This document shows, piece after piece, positions 6,851-16,487 of a stretch of DNA of 64,000 bases (positions within the stretch are counted from its first letter, which is position 1; each line of letters starts with the position of its first letter). The stretch lies in contig JAXGOI010000001.1 in NCBI GenBank assembly GCA_040767605.1, positions 620,001-684,000 on the forward strand, read 5' to 3'. Source of the DNA: JAXGOI01 sp040767605 (GTDB lineage: Bacteria > Bacillota > Dehalobacteriia > UBA4068). Made by a program: the position numbers and the translations under genes. The notes beneath the pieces are model-generated. The model was not told where the DNA came from. It saw only the letters and a program-made list of their open reading frames with translations, and did no database searches.

Positions 6851-9800
6851 TTAATTAATGCCGAGGGGAACGGGAATAATTCTTCCGTCTTCCAGCATAT
6901 AAAGGTAGGCCTCCTTAACAGGCTTAGGCCAAATATCCGTTAAAGCCGCGGCATAAAGAGAAATTTGCCTGCCATAGAGCTTTAAAAGTTCGGCATTATC
7001 TAAATACAAGCCGCCGCTTTTATAATCCACCAGCACCCAGCCGTCTGATTCTCCAAAAGCTAAATCTACCATACCCTGAAGGATTATCTCCTCCCGGGGG
7101 AAGCCCTCCTTTAAACAGCTTGCCGGAATAAGATATGTAAAATGCCTTTCCCTTTCCACAAAATCGGCCTTTAAAAGCCTTTGGCCTAAAGGGGAGGAAT
7201 AAAAAGCTTCTAAAATATCTATCAGCTTTCCTTCCTTTATTTCTGCCGATTCCGCCAATTCCGGGGGAATATACCCCTCTTTAAGAAGCCTTTCAATTTG
7301 CTCCCCTATGGTTTCCCCCAGGGCAATTTTTTTAATATCCAGCTTTTCCATTAATAAATGCAGGGCGCTGCCTCTTTGGGCGGCATTTATTTTGGCTTTA
7401 GCCTTTTTAGGCGGCTCTTCTTTTTTTAATAAAATCCCTGTTTTCTCCCCGCCTAAGGCCCCTTCAGCAAAATTCTCCCCATTTAAAGCGGCGCTTTCTA
7501 AAGAAGCTCTTTCCTCCCTTTCCTGAGGGCTTAAAGCCTTTAAAACCTGAGTTATAGTCCATTTAGAGGCAAAATTGCAGCTCTCTTGCCCCGGGTATTT
7601 ATAATCTAAAACCCTATTTACTTCCTCTTTGTGGGGGCTTTCCGGCAATTCCAGCCCTTGGGCAATTAAATTTAAGCCCTCACTAATAAAGGGGCTGCTC
7701 TCCTTAGCCTTGGTTTCCCTTGGGCAAATAGAAATATTAAAGCGGCTCTTTTCCGGAATTTTCCCCCCAATATACTCTGCGCCTAAAAGAGAACGCAGCT
7801 TTTCTCCGTCGGGGTGGCAAATTAAAGCCCTGCCAAGCCAATCTAAAGGGCTTTTATCTTTTAAAAGCTGGGATGCAGGCAAAGCTAAGGGGTAATTTGC
7901 ACTTTCAAGCCAGCGCTCCGCCGCTTTTTCCAAATCATTTACGGCGGCGGTAATTATCAGCCTTTCTCTGGCTCTTGTCATGGCAACATATAAAATACGC
8001 ATTTCTTCGGCTATGGTTTCTTTATGCAGGCAGCGGCCGATAGCCTCATAAGCAAGGCTGGGGAATTTAAGCCTTTTACCCCGGTGGGCAATTTTCGGCC
8101 CCCAGCCCAGGTTTTTATGAATTAATAAATCCCGGTTTAAATCTCTGAATTCAAAGCGGCTGTTTAAACCGGCTAAAAAAACCACCGGGTATTCCAAACC
8201 CTTGCTTTTATGTATACTCATTATAGTCAGGGCATCCTCCCCTTCCCCGGGCAAACGCCCGGAGGGGGGGCTGTAATCCCCTTCCTCAAGCTCCTCTAAA
8301 TAGCGGATAAAGCGGAATAAACCCCCGGAGGAATTTGCTTCATATTCCAAAGCCAGATTATACAAAGACTTTAAATTACTTTGGCGCCTGCAGCCGTCGG
8401 GCAGGGCCCCGCCTAAATAATATAAGGCGGTTTCCTGATAAATTTGCCAAATTAATTGAGATACCCTTAAATTCCGGGCGGCCTTTTGCCAGGAATTTAA
8501 AAGATTAAGAAAACCCTTAAACTTACCCCCCTTTGCGGCCTCGGCAATTAAAGCGTCATAAAGGCAGCCGGGATTATTAAGGCGCAAAGTTAACAATTCA
8601 TCTGGGCTAAAATTACTAATGGGAGAAAGTAATACAGCCGCCAAAGGGATATCCTGGCGGGGGTTATCAATTATTTTTAAAACAGCTAAGGGCAGGGCAA
8701 ATTCCGGGCTTTTTAAAGAATTGCCGCTGCCTGCGGCAATAGCCTCAATACCGTTTTGGCGCAACTCCTCTAAAAGCAGGCCTTCTTTATTTTTAGGGGA
8801 ACGAATTAATACGGCCATATCCTTTAAGGCATAGCCCTCTTCCCTCAGCCGGATAATTTTTTTGCAAAGGAGGATGCACTCCTCCTGCCAGGCGCTAAGT
8901 TTTAATTTTTCCTCCCCGGGGAGGGGCTTTCTGTTTAAAAATAAAATTTCCGTCGGCAAACCCTCAAATTCGAGCCCGGGTTTTAAGGCCGCCTCATCAT
9001 CATAATTTATTTCTCCGCTTTGGGGGCTTAGAATTTTTTTAAAAACAAAATTAATCCCGGCAATTATTTGGCGGCTGCTGCGAAAATTACTGTTTAAATC
9101 CACCCTTTGGCCGCCGCTTTTTTGCCCATAGGCTTCATATTTGCCTAAAAACAGCTCCGGCTCCGCCAGGCGAAAGCGGTAAATACTTTGCTTTATATCT
9201 CCCACGGCAAAAAAATTATCCCCCGAGGAGAGCAAATTTAAAATCCTCTCCTGCACGCCGTTAATATCCTGATACTCGTCCACTAAAATTTCCCGGTATT
9301 GTTTTTTAAGCTCTTTATTTAAGGCAAGGGTTTCATCCTCCAATAAGGCCAGGCAAAAATGCTCCATATCACCAAAATCTATTAAATTGCGGCGGCGCTT
9401 TTCCCGGCTCAGGGCCTCGCTATAGCCCTCCACCAAATCACACAGGCCATGCATTAAAGGGCTTAAGGCTTTTAAATCTTCAAGAAGAACTTCCGGGGGG
9501 CGTATGCAAAAATAGTTTTTTAAGGCCAAATAGGCCTTTTTCCCATCATCCCTCAGCTTTTGAAAGGCTTTTTTATTCTCTTTATGCCCTTCCTCCCCCG
9601 AGGGCAATTTACGAAAATCAATTTCCCCCATGGCTGTTAAAAGCCGGCTTAAATCTCTTTTTTTACCGCTGAGGCCAGCTAAGGCCCGGCTTTCATTTGC
9701 TGTTATAGTTAGCCAGCTTTCAGGTATAGCCGCTATTTCCAGGGCTTTAATAAAATTAAGGCGCAGTTCTTCAATATCCGCCCTTATTTGCCCGGCTAAA

Positions 9801-10438
9801 AAATCGCACCAGGAATAATCCTCCAGGCATTCATTATCAAAATCCCCGGCGGCTCCTCTCAGCCAGCCTTTTGGATCGGGCTGGCTGCGGCTGTATTTAT
9901 ATAAATCCTTTATTAAAGTTAAAAGCCCGGCATCGTCTTTATTGCCTCCATAGGCATCCCCTAATTGGGGTAAAATTAAATTGCCCCTCTCATATTCATC
10001 CTCCAGATATTTTTTAAGCACTTCATCCTCAAGGATTAAAAGCTCCGTTTCCCCCCCAACCCTTGCCTTGCCGTCTAAGCCCAGATGATAAAAATAACGG
10101 CGGATTAAATCCAGGCAAAAAGAATGGAGAGTTGTTATGGCTGCCTGGGGCAAAAGTGCCAGCTGCCGCAATAAAGCCTTATCTTCTTTGTTTTCCCGTG
10201 CCAAAGTGTTTAAGGCCCTGCCCAGGCGCTCCCGCATTTCCTCCGCGGCGGCATTTGTAAAGGTTACAATTAAAAGCTGGTCTATATTTAAAGGGTTTTT
10301 TTCATCCCTAAGGCGGCGGATTATCCTTTCAATTAGCACCGCTGTTTTGCCGGAGCCGGCCCCGGCGGAAACTAAAATATTTCTCCCCCGGGCCTCTATG
10401 GCCTCAAGCTGGGGAGGGGTCCATTCTTTAGCTTTCAT
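6851..10438 (-). CDS. addA: ATP-dependent helicase/nuclease subunit A (AddA)
   Basis: The UvrD-type helicase and nuclease subunit of AddAB, which processes double-strand breaks for recombination. Walker A is SAGAGSGKTAVL near residue 25-36, DEYQDINGVQE is the DExx box, and SIHKSKGLEYPVVF is a late helicase motif. The C-terminal PD-(D/E)XK nuclease has QGMVDLAFGE and WVLVDYKSGG. The frame is open for 45 more codons upstream, but that part overlaps addB and has no homology. The ATG chosen overlaps the addB stop (ATGAAAGCTAA) and has GGAGGATGCAA in front, giving 1195 aa, close to the Bacillus enzyme (about 1230). Translationally coupled to addB. Confidence 0.96.
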   Translation of the reverse strand: MKAKEWTPPQLEAIEARGRNILVSAGAGSGKTAVLIERIIRRLRDEKNPLNIDQLLIVTFTNAAAEEMRERLGRALNTLARENKEDKALLRQLALLPQAAITTLHSFCLDLIRRYFYHLGLDGKARVGGETELLILEDEVLKKYLEDEYERGNLILPQLGDAYGGNKDDAGLLTLIKDLYKYSRSQPDPKGWLRGAAGDFDNECLEDYSWCDFLAGQIRADIEELRLNFIKALEIAAIPESWLTITANESRALAGLSGKKRDLSRLLTAMGEIDFRKLPSGEEGHKENKKAFQKLRDDGKKAYLALKNYFCIRPPEVLLEDLKALSPLMHGLCDLVEGYSEALSREKRRRNLIDFGDMEHFCLALLEDETLALNKELKKQYREILVDEYQDINGVQERILNLLSSGDNFFAVGDIKQSIYRFRLAEPELFLGKYEAYGQKSGGQRVDLNSNFRSSRQIIAGINFVFKKILSPQSGEINYDDEAALKPGLEFEGLPTEILFLNRKPLPGEEKLKLSAWQEECILLCKKIIRLREEGYALKDMAVLIRSPKNKEGLLLEELRQNGIEAIAAGSGNSLKSPEFALPLAVLKIIDNPRQDIPLAAVLLSPISNFSPDELLTLRLNNPGCLYDALIAEAAKGGKFKGFLNLLNSWQKAARNLRVSQLIWQIYQETALYYLGGALPDGCRRQSNLKSLYNLALEYEANSSGGLFRFIRYLEELEEGDYSPPSGRLPGEGEDALTIMSIHKSKGLEYPVVFLAGLNSRFEFRDLNRDLLIHKNLGWGPKIAHRGKRLKFPSLAYEAIGRCLHKETIAEEMRILYVAMTRARERLIITAAVNDLEKAAERWLESANYPLALPASQLLKDKSPLDWLGRALICHPDGEKLRSLLGAEYIGGKIPEKSRFNISICPRETKAKESSPFISEGLNLIAQGLELPESPHKEEVNRVLDYKYPGQESCNFASKWTITQVLKALSPQEREERASLESAALNGENFAEGALGGEKTGILLKKEEPPKKAKAKINAAQRGSALHLLMEKLDIKKIALGETIGEQIERLLKEGYIPPELAESAEIKEGKLIDILEAFYSSPLGQRLLKADFVERERHFTYLIPASCLKEGFPREEIILQGMVDLAFGESDGWVLVDYKSGGLYLDNAELLKLYGRQISLYAAALTDIWPKPVKEAYLYMLEDGRIIPVPLGIN

Positions 10439-13400
10439 TTGCATCCTCCTCCCGGCTTTCCCCATTCTCCCGGCCATTTTCATTACGGCCGGCCTCGCCG
10501 CTAAAACCGCAAACAGATTGATAATCACAATATTTACATATATCATTATTCCCGCTTTGCCTGGGGCTGGCATTTATAAAACCTTCCATAATCTGGGCCG
10601 CGGTTTTTTTAAGCAAATCATATAAATATTCCTGCAAGCTTTCTAATTCCTCCGGCTCAAGGCCGGGGGAATTGGCATAAAAATCGCCGTCGGTTTTTAA
10701 GGCCACGGGAATAAGCTTGGAATATCCGCTATTTAGGGCTTTATCCGCCAATTTAACCGCAGCGGCATCTTTAACAGTCAGCCCCTCCAGGCGCAGGCCG
10801 ATTTTTGCCCCCTCCTCCTTACCGGGGGGCGGCATATCTATTGGGGTTAAATCATCCCGAACCCAGCTATAATAAACCCCCGCCGGGGCCGGGTTATTTA
10901 GCCCCAGCTTTTGGGAATTATTCATTACAACCTGTAAATAAACCAGCAATTGCAGCTGAAGGCCTTTTAAAACATCTTCCATTTTAAGTTTAATTTTACC
11001 GGTTTTATAATCCACAATTCTAACCCAGCTGGTATCGGCATCCACCGCCGCGTCGATTCTGTCTATTATCCCGGATATTTCCAAGTAATTATCCTCATCT
11101 AAGGGGATTTTTAAGGCCGGAATCTGCCCATTCCTGCCAAAAGTAAGCTCCCACCCTATGGGTATAAATTCCCCTTTTTGCATATGCTCCGCCCATAAAA
11201 GCAAAGTATTTATAAGGGTATTTTTAAGCCTTTGGGCTAAATATTCATAGCGGGGGGAGGAGGCTAAAATATTTTCCAGCAAATTGGGGAGGAATTTTGC
11301 CAGGCTTTTATTTACTAAAACCTCCGCCCTGTTTTCATCTAAATTAGCCCAGGCCTCGGCATCTCCTTTTAAGGTTCGGCCGATATCCGCCAAAACCTCA
11401 TGAAAAAGCTGGCCCCTATCCATTGGGCTTAGCTGGTAAATTTCGCGGTTTTTCAGGCGCAGGCCATAGGTGGCAAAATAAGCAAAGGGGCAGGCCCTGT
11501 ATTTTTCTAAACGGGAAACGCTGGAGCGTATTCCCCCCTGATAAAGCCTTTTTAAGCTTTCTTTATTTAAAGGCGCGCTTATAGGGTTAAAAAAGAGGCC
11601 CCTTATAATTTGGCTTAAAATAGAGCTAAACTCCGGCTCTTTTAAATACCAATTATAAACATCATTCCAAAAATCCGCCAAGGGCAGGCCTTTTTTAGCC
11701 TCCTGCAATCCAAGGGCTAATTGGCCAAGGGTTTCGGTTTTACCCCCTAAAAGGGCGGGCTCCAATTTTTTGGCGGGCAATTCCTCCTCCAAAGAGGGGA
11801 AAAGCTCATGAATACGGCTGATAACGGGGGAAGGCAATCGGCTCTTTCCCCCCGAATCGCTTATGCTATAGCTTAAATAAAGCTCTTTACTTGCTCTGGT
11901 AAAGGCTATATAAATTAAAAAATCCTCAGCCAGCTGCCTAAAATTATTATCCGGCGCTAAATCAAAACCGGCCTCCTTTAAAACTTCTCTTTCTCCCTGG
12001 GTTAAAAGGCCTTCCCCGCCTATTTTCTGAGGCATTTCTCCGGCATTAACCCCTAAAACAAAGGCCGCTTTAATTTCAGGGTTACGGCTTCTGTCAATGG
12101 AGGCTATAAAAACCTGATCTAAACCGGGGGGGATTATGGCTAAATCCAAACCTTGCAGCCCGGCCTTTAAAATATTCCCAAAATCCTCCGGGGTTAAAAT
12201 CAATTCCCCCATAAAGCTTTGGGCCTCATCTAAAAGCCGGTTTAATTCTCCCCAGGCCTGGCGGTGTATGGCAGCCTCCTGGCTTTTTCCCTCTAAAATA
12301 TCTTCATTGGCCCATTCTCCAAGCTTATTTTCAATTTCAAGCTCCGCTAAAAGCTCTCTAAGGGCTATACAAAGCTCATTTACCGTGGCCTCGGCCCGGG
12401 TCTTATTATAAAATTCCCCTAAGCCCCGGCCGGCCTTTTGGCGCAGAATATTTATTTTATTTAAAGCCTCTTCATTTAAGGCCTCTTTTCCTAAAACTCC
12501 CTCTTTATTTTCTTTTGAGGAGCTTTCCCCCAGGGGGCGGGGCCAAAAATTCCAGGGTTTAGGGCTTTCCCAATGGTAATGGCGAATACCGGCAGCCAGG
12601 CAATAATTTTCCAATTCATCACATTCATCAGCCTCTAAAGGAGAAAGGCTGTTTTTAAAATAGCTGAAAAGAGGCTGATAATGCCAGCCCAGAGCCGCAA
12701 TATCCCATATGGAGAAAATCAGCTGCGCCAAGGGATGATAAATTAAAGGTTTTTTGCTGTCTATAAAATAGGGTATTTTAAATTCCTCGAATATACGCTG
12801 CAATTCGTCTTCATAAGGAATGGTGCTCCGGGCAATCAGGCTTATATCTTTAAAGCGATAGCCTTTTTCTCTAACTAAACGAAGAATTTCTCTGGCTATG
12901 CCCTTTATTTCCTCCTCAGGGTTGGAGGCAGCCCTGATTTTTATGTACTCCGGCTTTTTACCCCAAAGGGCCTCTTTATTTAGGGGGTAAAGGTTTTTCT
13001 CTAAAAAATCCAATTCTCCCCCTTTATTAAAGCGGCCGGGTTCCCCAAAAAAGCATAAAGGCTCTTTAACCCGGCAAATACCCCCGGCCAAATTATACAG
13101 CCTGCGATAAGTACGCCAAAGGGGGTAAAAATAATTCCCCTCCGTAATTTCCTCCTTAATTAAGGCTGGGTCTAAAGCCAGGGCAATTTCCACTTTGGCG
13201 GCCTTTTTAAAAAGAGCCGCTATAACCCCCTCTTCCTGGGGAGTAAAGCCGGAAAACCCGTCAATATAAATCTCTCTCCCGGCAAGAAAGCCCCGGCTTT
13301 CTATGGCCTCAGCCAAATAATTAAGGCCCTCTATAGGGTCGGTATATTTACCTTTGCAAAAATCGTTAAAATCCTGATAAAGCAGGGCTAAATCCGCCAG

Positions 13401-13877
13401 TTTTTCCTTTAGGGCCCCGCCGCCCCGGGCATTTTCTTGCTTTTCTATTGCCAGGGCCAAATGGCCGGGCTCTATATTATAGCTTTTAAATTCATTTACC
13501 ATGGCCATAAGCCTTTGAATAAAGCCGCTTTTAGCGGCCTGGGAATCAAATATTTGCAAATTCCCCCTATGGGCGGATAATATACGCACCATAGCCATAA
13601 GCTTACCGCTTTCAGAAAGGCTGGGGAGGGGGGCCTTAGGCAAATATTTTTCGGCCCCAAAAATAAGCCTTTCAAAGCTTGTTACTTGAACATGGCTTAA
13701 ACCCGGGAGGGAAAACTCTTTTAAAAGCCTAAGCTCATGAACAAAAGTTGCCTGCTCCGGCACAATTAAAATTGCCTCGCGTTTAAAATCATTTTCTTTT
13801 TGCCTTTGGGCTAAACGGCTGAGGCAATAATAGGTTTTACCACTCCCGGCCCGGCCGAAAATAAAACGGCATTCCAT
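10428..13877 (-). CDS. addB: ATP-dependent helicase/nuclease subunit B (AddB)
   Basis: Partner of AddA; it binds Chi-like sequences and carries a nuclease with a [4Fe-4S] cluster. Walker A is FIFGRAGSGKTYYC at residues 5-18. The C-terminal nuclease contains RIVDYKTGKIKL, and the cluster cysteines are visible: one in KYRACPFAYF around residue 790, and Cys1114, Cys1117 and Cys1123 in CKYCDYQSVC. The 1149-aa length matches the family. The last 25 residues are a polar, low-complexity tail. The stop codon overlaps the addA start by 11 bases. Confidence 0.95.
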   Translation of the reverse strand: MECRFIFGRAGSGKTYYCLSRLAQRQKENDFKREAILIVPEQATFVHELRLLKEFSLPGLSHVQVTSFERLIFGAEKYLPKAPLPSLSESGKLMAMVRILSAHRGNLQIFDSQAAKSGFIQRLMAMVNEFKSYNIEPGHLALAIEKQENARGGGALKEKLADLALLYQDFNDFCKGKYTDPIEGLNYLAEAIESRGFLAGREIYIDGFSGFTPQEEGVIAALFKKAAKVEIALALDPALIKEEITEGNYFYPLWRTYRRLYNLAGGICRVKEPLCFFGEPGRFNKGGELDFLEKNLYPLNKEALWGKKPEYIKIRAASNPEEEIKGIAREILRLVREKGYRFKDISLIARSTIPYEDELQRIFEEFKIPYFIDSKKPLIYHPLAQLIFSIWDIAALGWHYQPLFSYFKNSLSPLEADECDELENYCLAAGIRHYHWESPKPWNFWPRPLGESSSKENKEGVLGKEALNEEALNKINILRQKAGRGLGEFYNKTRAEATVNELCIALRELLAELEIENKLGEWANEDILEGKSQEAAIHRQAWGELNRLLDEAQSFMGELILTPEDFGNILKAGLQGLDLAIIPPGLDQVFIASIDRSRNPEIKAAFVLGVNAGEMPQKIGGEGLLTQGEREVLKEAGFDLAPDNNFRQLAEDFLIYIAFTRASKELYLSYSISDSGGKSRLPSPVISRIHELFPSLEEELPAKKLEPALLGGKTETLGQLALGLQEAKKGLPLADFWNDVYNWYLKEPEFSSILSQIIRGLFFNPISAPLNKESLKRLYQGGIRSSVSRLEKYRACPFAYFATYGLRLKNREIYQLSPMDRGQLFHEVLADIGRTLKGDAEAWANLDENRAEVLVNKSLAKFLPNLLENILASSPRYEYLAQRLKNTLINTLLLWAEHMQKGEFIPIGWELTFGRNGQIPALKIPLDEDNYLEISGIIDRIDAAVDADTSWVRIVDYKTGKIKLKMEDVLKGLQLQLLVYLQVVMNNSQKLGLNNPAPAGVYYSWVRDDLTPIDMPPPGKEEGAKIGLRLEGLTVKDAAAVKLADKALNSGYSKLIPVALKTDGDFYANSPGLEPEELESLQEYLYDLLKKTAAQIMEGFINASPRQSGNNDICKYCDYQSVCGFSGEAGRNENGRENGESREEDANES

Positions 13878-13912
13878 TTTCTTACCCTCCCGGCTTTTGC
13901 CTTATAAGTACT

Positions 13913-14713
13913 TTAAAGCTCCGCCTGCTTAAGCTTTCTCCCCTTAAAGAGGCTTACATATTTAAAACCGGCCTGCCTTAAAATCTCATAGCCATCCTCC
14001 AACCGGTAGCCAATAGAGGCAAGGGTGTGGCAATCCGAACCGCAGGTAATTATCTCTCCCCCCATTTGGCGGTAGCGCTTAAGGACAGAAATATGGGGCT
14101 GGGCGGCATCTAAATTATAGCGCCACCCGGCTGTATTCAACTCAATACCTATGCCTAAGGGAATAATTAAAGAAAAAAGCTCGTCAATTTCTTCCCTAAA
14201 ATCTTCATAAATTAAACCCCTGTCCGAATAGGCGGCATCCCGGCGGGGCAAATCCAAATGGCCTACTACATCAAAAACAGGGTTTTCTTTAATCAGGCGG
14301 CAAATATCTCTTAAATAGCCCCCGTAGCATTGTTTTTTATTTTTATTTTGGCAATAATCGCCGCCGCTTACATTAATGCCGTCTATATTATGGCAGGAGC
14401 CGATAATAAAATCCCAGTCTTTTTCCGCAATCTCTGCCGCCTCCTCCCGGGCGGCGGAGGAAAGCCCAAGCTCTATACCTCTGCCAATTTCAAAATTTGG
14501 GAACTCTTCCCTAGCCTTTTCTATTTGCCTTTTATATTCCTCTATATTAAAGATAAAGCGGCTGTTTTTATACCCCAACTCCCAATGCTCCGTAAAGATC
14601 AGGCCGGAAAGGCCGCGGTTTAAAGCCTCTCTGCACATTTCCCTAATGGAAATTCTGCCGTCAAAAGAAATATTGCTGTGAATATGATAATCCTGCGCTC
14701 CCCCGATTTTCAA
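13913..14713 (-). CDS. PHP-domain phosphatase, histidinol-phosphatase (HisJ/HisK) type
   Basis: A 266-aa PHP-fold metal-dependent phosphatase. DYHIHSNISFDGR near the start, FTEHWELG near residue 40, the GSCHNIDG motif near 105 and a C-terminal CGSDCHTLASIG carry the histidine and aspartate ligands of the fold. The pattern is that of histidinol-phosphatases of the PHP type, but no his genes are nearby, so a different phosphate ester is possible. The start codon is TTG and overlaps the hflX stop in TTGA, implying translational coupling with hflX. Confidence 0.75.
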   Translation of the reverse strand: MKIGGAQDYHIHSNISFDGRISIREMCREALNRGLSGLIFTEHWELGYKNSRFIFNIEEYKRQIEKAREEFPNFEIGRGIELGLSSAAREEAAEIAEKDWDFIIGSCHNIDGINVSGGDYCQNKNKKQCYGGYLRDICRLIKENPVFDVVGHLDLPRRDAAYSDRGLIYEDFREEIDELFSLIIPLGIGIELNTAGWRYNLDAAQPHISVLKRYRQMGGEIITCGSDCHTLASIGYRLEDGYEILRQAGFKYVSLFKGRKLKQAEL

Positions 14714-16470
14714 ATTAAACCCTCCTGTTTTAAGCGTCCCAATAATTTTTTATCTATTTTTGCCTTAATCTGAATCCCCTCCGGGGTATATTCCTCACTT
14801 AAAACCTGCCCCCCGCTGTGAATTTCATCTAAAAGGGCGCCTTGAGCAAAGGGTAAATTAAGCTCCACCCTATACCGGCTTTGAGGCAAAAGCCCTTCTA
14901 TTTTTTTTAATAATCCCTCCAGCCCCTGGCCTGTTTTGGCGGAAACTAAAACCCTTTCCCCTTCGGGTACAATAAACTCTTCCCCTTGGGGGATTTTATC
15001 CCCTTTATTTATAACGGTTATAATAGGCTTATCCAGAGCTTTTAAATCTTCCAAAACCCCTAAAGCGGCGGCGGCCTGGGAGGATGCGTCCTCCGCCGAG
15101 CCGTCTACAACATGGAGGAGTAAATCCGCCTCTTTAACCTCCTCTAAGGTAGAGCGGAAGGCCGTAACCAAATGATGGGGCAGGCGGCGGATAAAGCCTA
15201 CGGTATCCGTAATCAGAATATTTTGCCCCCCGGGCAGCTCCACCCTGCGGATTAAGGCATCCAAAGTAGCAAAAAGCATATCATCAGCATGGGCCTCTGC
15301 GCCGGAAAGGGCATTTAAAAGAGTAGATTTCCCCGCATTTGTATAGCCCACCAAAGCCACCATGGGCAATTCTTCCTTTTGGCGTTTTTGGCGGTGAAGG
15401 TTACGGGTTTTTAAAACCTGATCCTGCCTGGCCTCTAATTCCTGAATTCTAATCCGAATTTTACGCCTGTCTGTTTCCAGTTGGGTTTCTCCGGGGCCTC
15501 TGGTGCCTATACCCCCCCCTAAGCGGGAAAGAACCAGCCCCTGCCCCATTAAGCGGGGCAAGGCATAGCGAAGCTGGGCCAGCTCCACCTGGAGCTTTCC
15601 CTCATTGCTTCTGGCCCGCTGGGCAAAAATATCTAAAATCAATAAAGTGCGGTCTATTATTTTTCTGCCGATTATTTTTGTTAAATTAAGCTGCGCCGAG
15701 GGGGAAATTTCATCGTCAAAAATTATTATATCGACATCCAGAGCCTGGGCTAAAAGGCCGATTTCCTCAGCCTTACCTTTACCGATATAAGTTGAGGCCG
15801 AAGGCGCCGCCCTATTTTGGAGGATTTTTTTTACAACCTTAATCCCCGCGGTTTCCGCCAGGCGGGCCAATTCCTCTAAAGAGGCCAAGGCCCCCTCCTC
15901 ATTACCCCGCCTAAGCCCTACTAAAATAGCCTCTTCCTTGTCTTTTTCCGTCAGAAGGCTTTCTCCTTCAAATTTTAATTCTTTAAGCATAGCGGTAAAA
16001 TCTATTTTTAAAAGCTCTTTAAGACCGGCATAAACTACACCCTGCTCCTGAATTTTAGCGCCGCCCCAGGCCAGGCCAATATTGGTAATTTCCCCCTCCT
16101 CGTTTATACCCAATGCCAATATGCAATCCAGCCCCAGCTTTTTTAAGGCGGCCAAATCTGCCTGGCTGAGGGTGCCGCTGCCTTTAGGGTGAGTATGGAT
16201 ACAACGCAGGCCATAAAGGCCCCGCCCTCTTCTATTGGTAATTTCCGCCAAAGGTACGGTGGAATCCTTGCCTGCCGCAATATAAACTACCCGCCCCTGG
16301 CGGCTTATATATACCGCCAATTCCCGGTTAAGGGAGGCGCTTAATTTAGCCATGGCTAAGGCCAGGGTGCTGTCTATCAGATATTCCCGGGGGAATTGAT
16401 AATTCTCCCAGCTTTCCATTTCCGCTAAAATATTTTTGGGTATGCCCCTTATATTACCTTGTACAGCCAC
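14710..16470 (-). CDS. hflX: GTPase HflX with JAMM-like N-terminal extension
   Basis: HflX is a ribosome-associated GTPase that splits stalled or heat-damaged ribosomes. Its GTPase domain shows GYTNAGKSTLLNAL (G1), ATLDALIRRVEL (G2 region), ITDTVGFIRRLP (G3) and VINKGDKI (G4), with the HflX-specific region before it (IGKGKAEEIG, GGGIGTRGPGETQLETDRR). At 586 aa it is about 160 longer than the E. coli protein (426 aa). The extra N-terminal domain (about 1-140) contains IHTHPKGSGTLSQADL, which matches the JAMM/MPN metalloprotease pattern H-x-H-P-x6-S-x2-D (His92, His94, Ser102, Asp105), with Glu50 a possible upstream glutamate. Similar long HflX proteins occur in other Clostridia as far as I recall. 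Coupled to the downstream phosphatase gene. Confidence 0.93.
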   Translation of the reverse strand: MAVQGNIRGIPKNILAEMESWENYQFPREYLIDSTLALAMAKLSASLNRELAVYISRQGRVVYIAAGKDSTVPLAEITNRRGRGLYGLRCIHTHPKGSGTLSQADLAALKKLGLDCILALGINEEGEITNIGLAWGGAKIQEQGVVYAGLKELLKIDFTAMLKELKFEGESLLTEKDKEEAILVGLRRGNEEGALASLEELARLAETAGIKVVKKILQNRAAPSASTYIGKGKAEEIGLLAQALDVDIIIFDDEISPSAQLNLTKIIGRKIIDRTLLILDIFAQRARSNEGKLQVELAQLRYALPRLMGQGLVLSRLGGGIGTRGPGETQLETDRRKIRIRIQELEARQDQVLKTRNLHRQKRQKEELPMVALVGYTNAGKSTLLNALSGAEAHADDMLFATLDALIRRVELPGGQNILITDTVGFIRRLPHHLVTAFRSTLEEVKEADLLLHVVDGSAEDASSQAAAALGVLEDLKALDKPIITVINKGDKIPQGEEFIVPEGERVLVSAKTGQGLEGLLKKIEGLLPQSRYRVELNLPFAQGALLDEIHSGGQVLSEEYTPEGIQIKAKIDKKLLGRLKQEGLI

Positions 16471-16487
16471 GCTTTTATTTCACCGCC

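Noticed and set aside
10137..10625. 162-aa plus-strand frame opposite addA/addB
   Set aside because: It is antisense to conserved coding sequence with AddA and AddB motifs; composition follows the opposite strand and no ribosome site exists.
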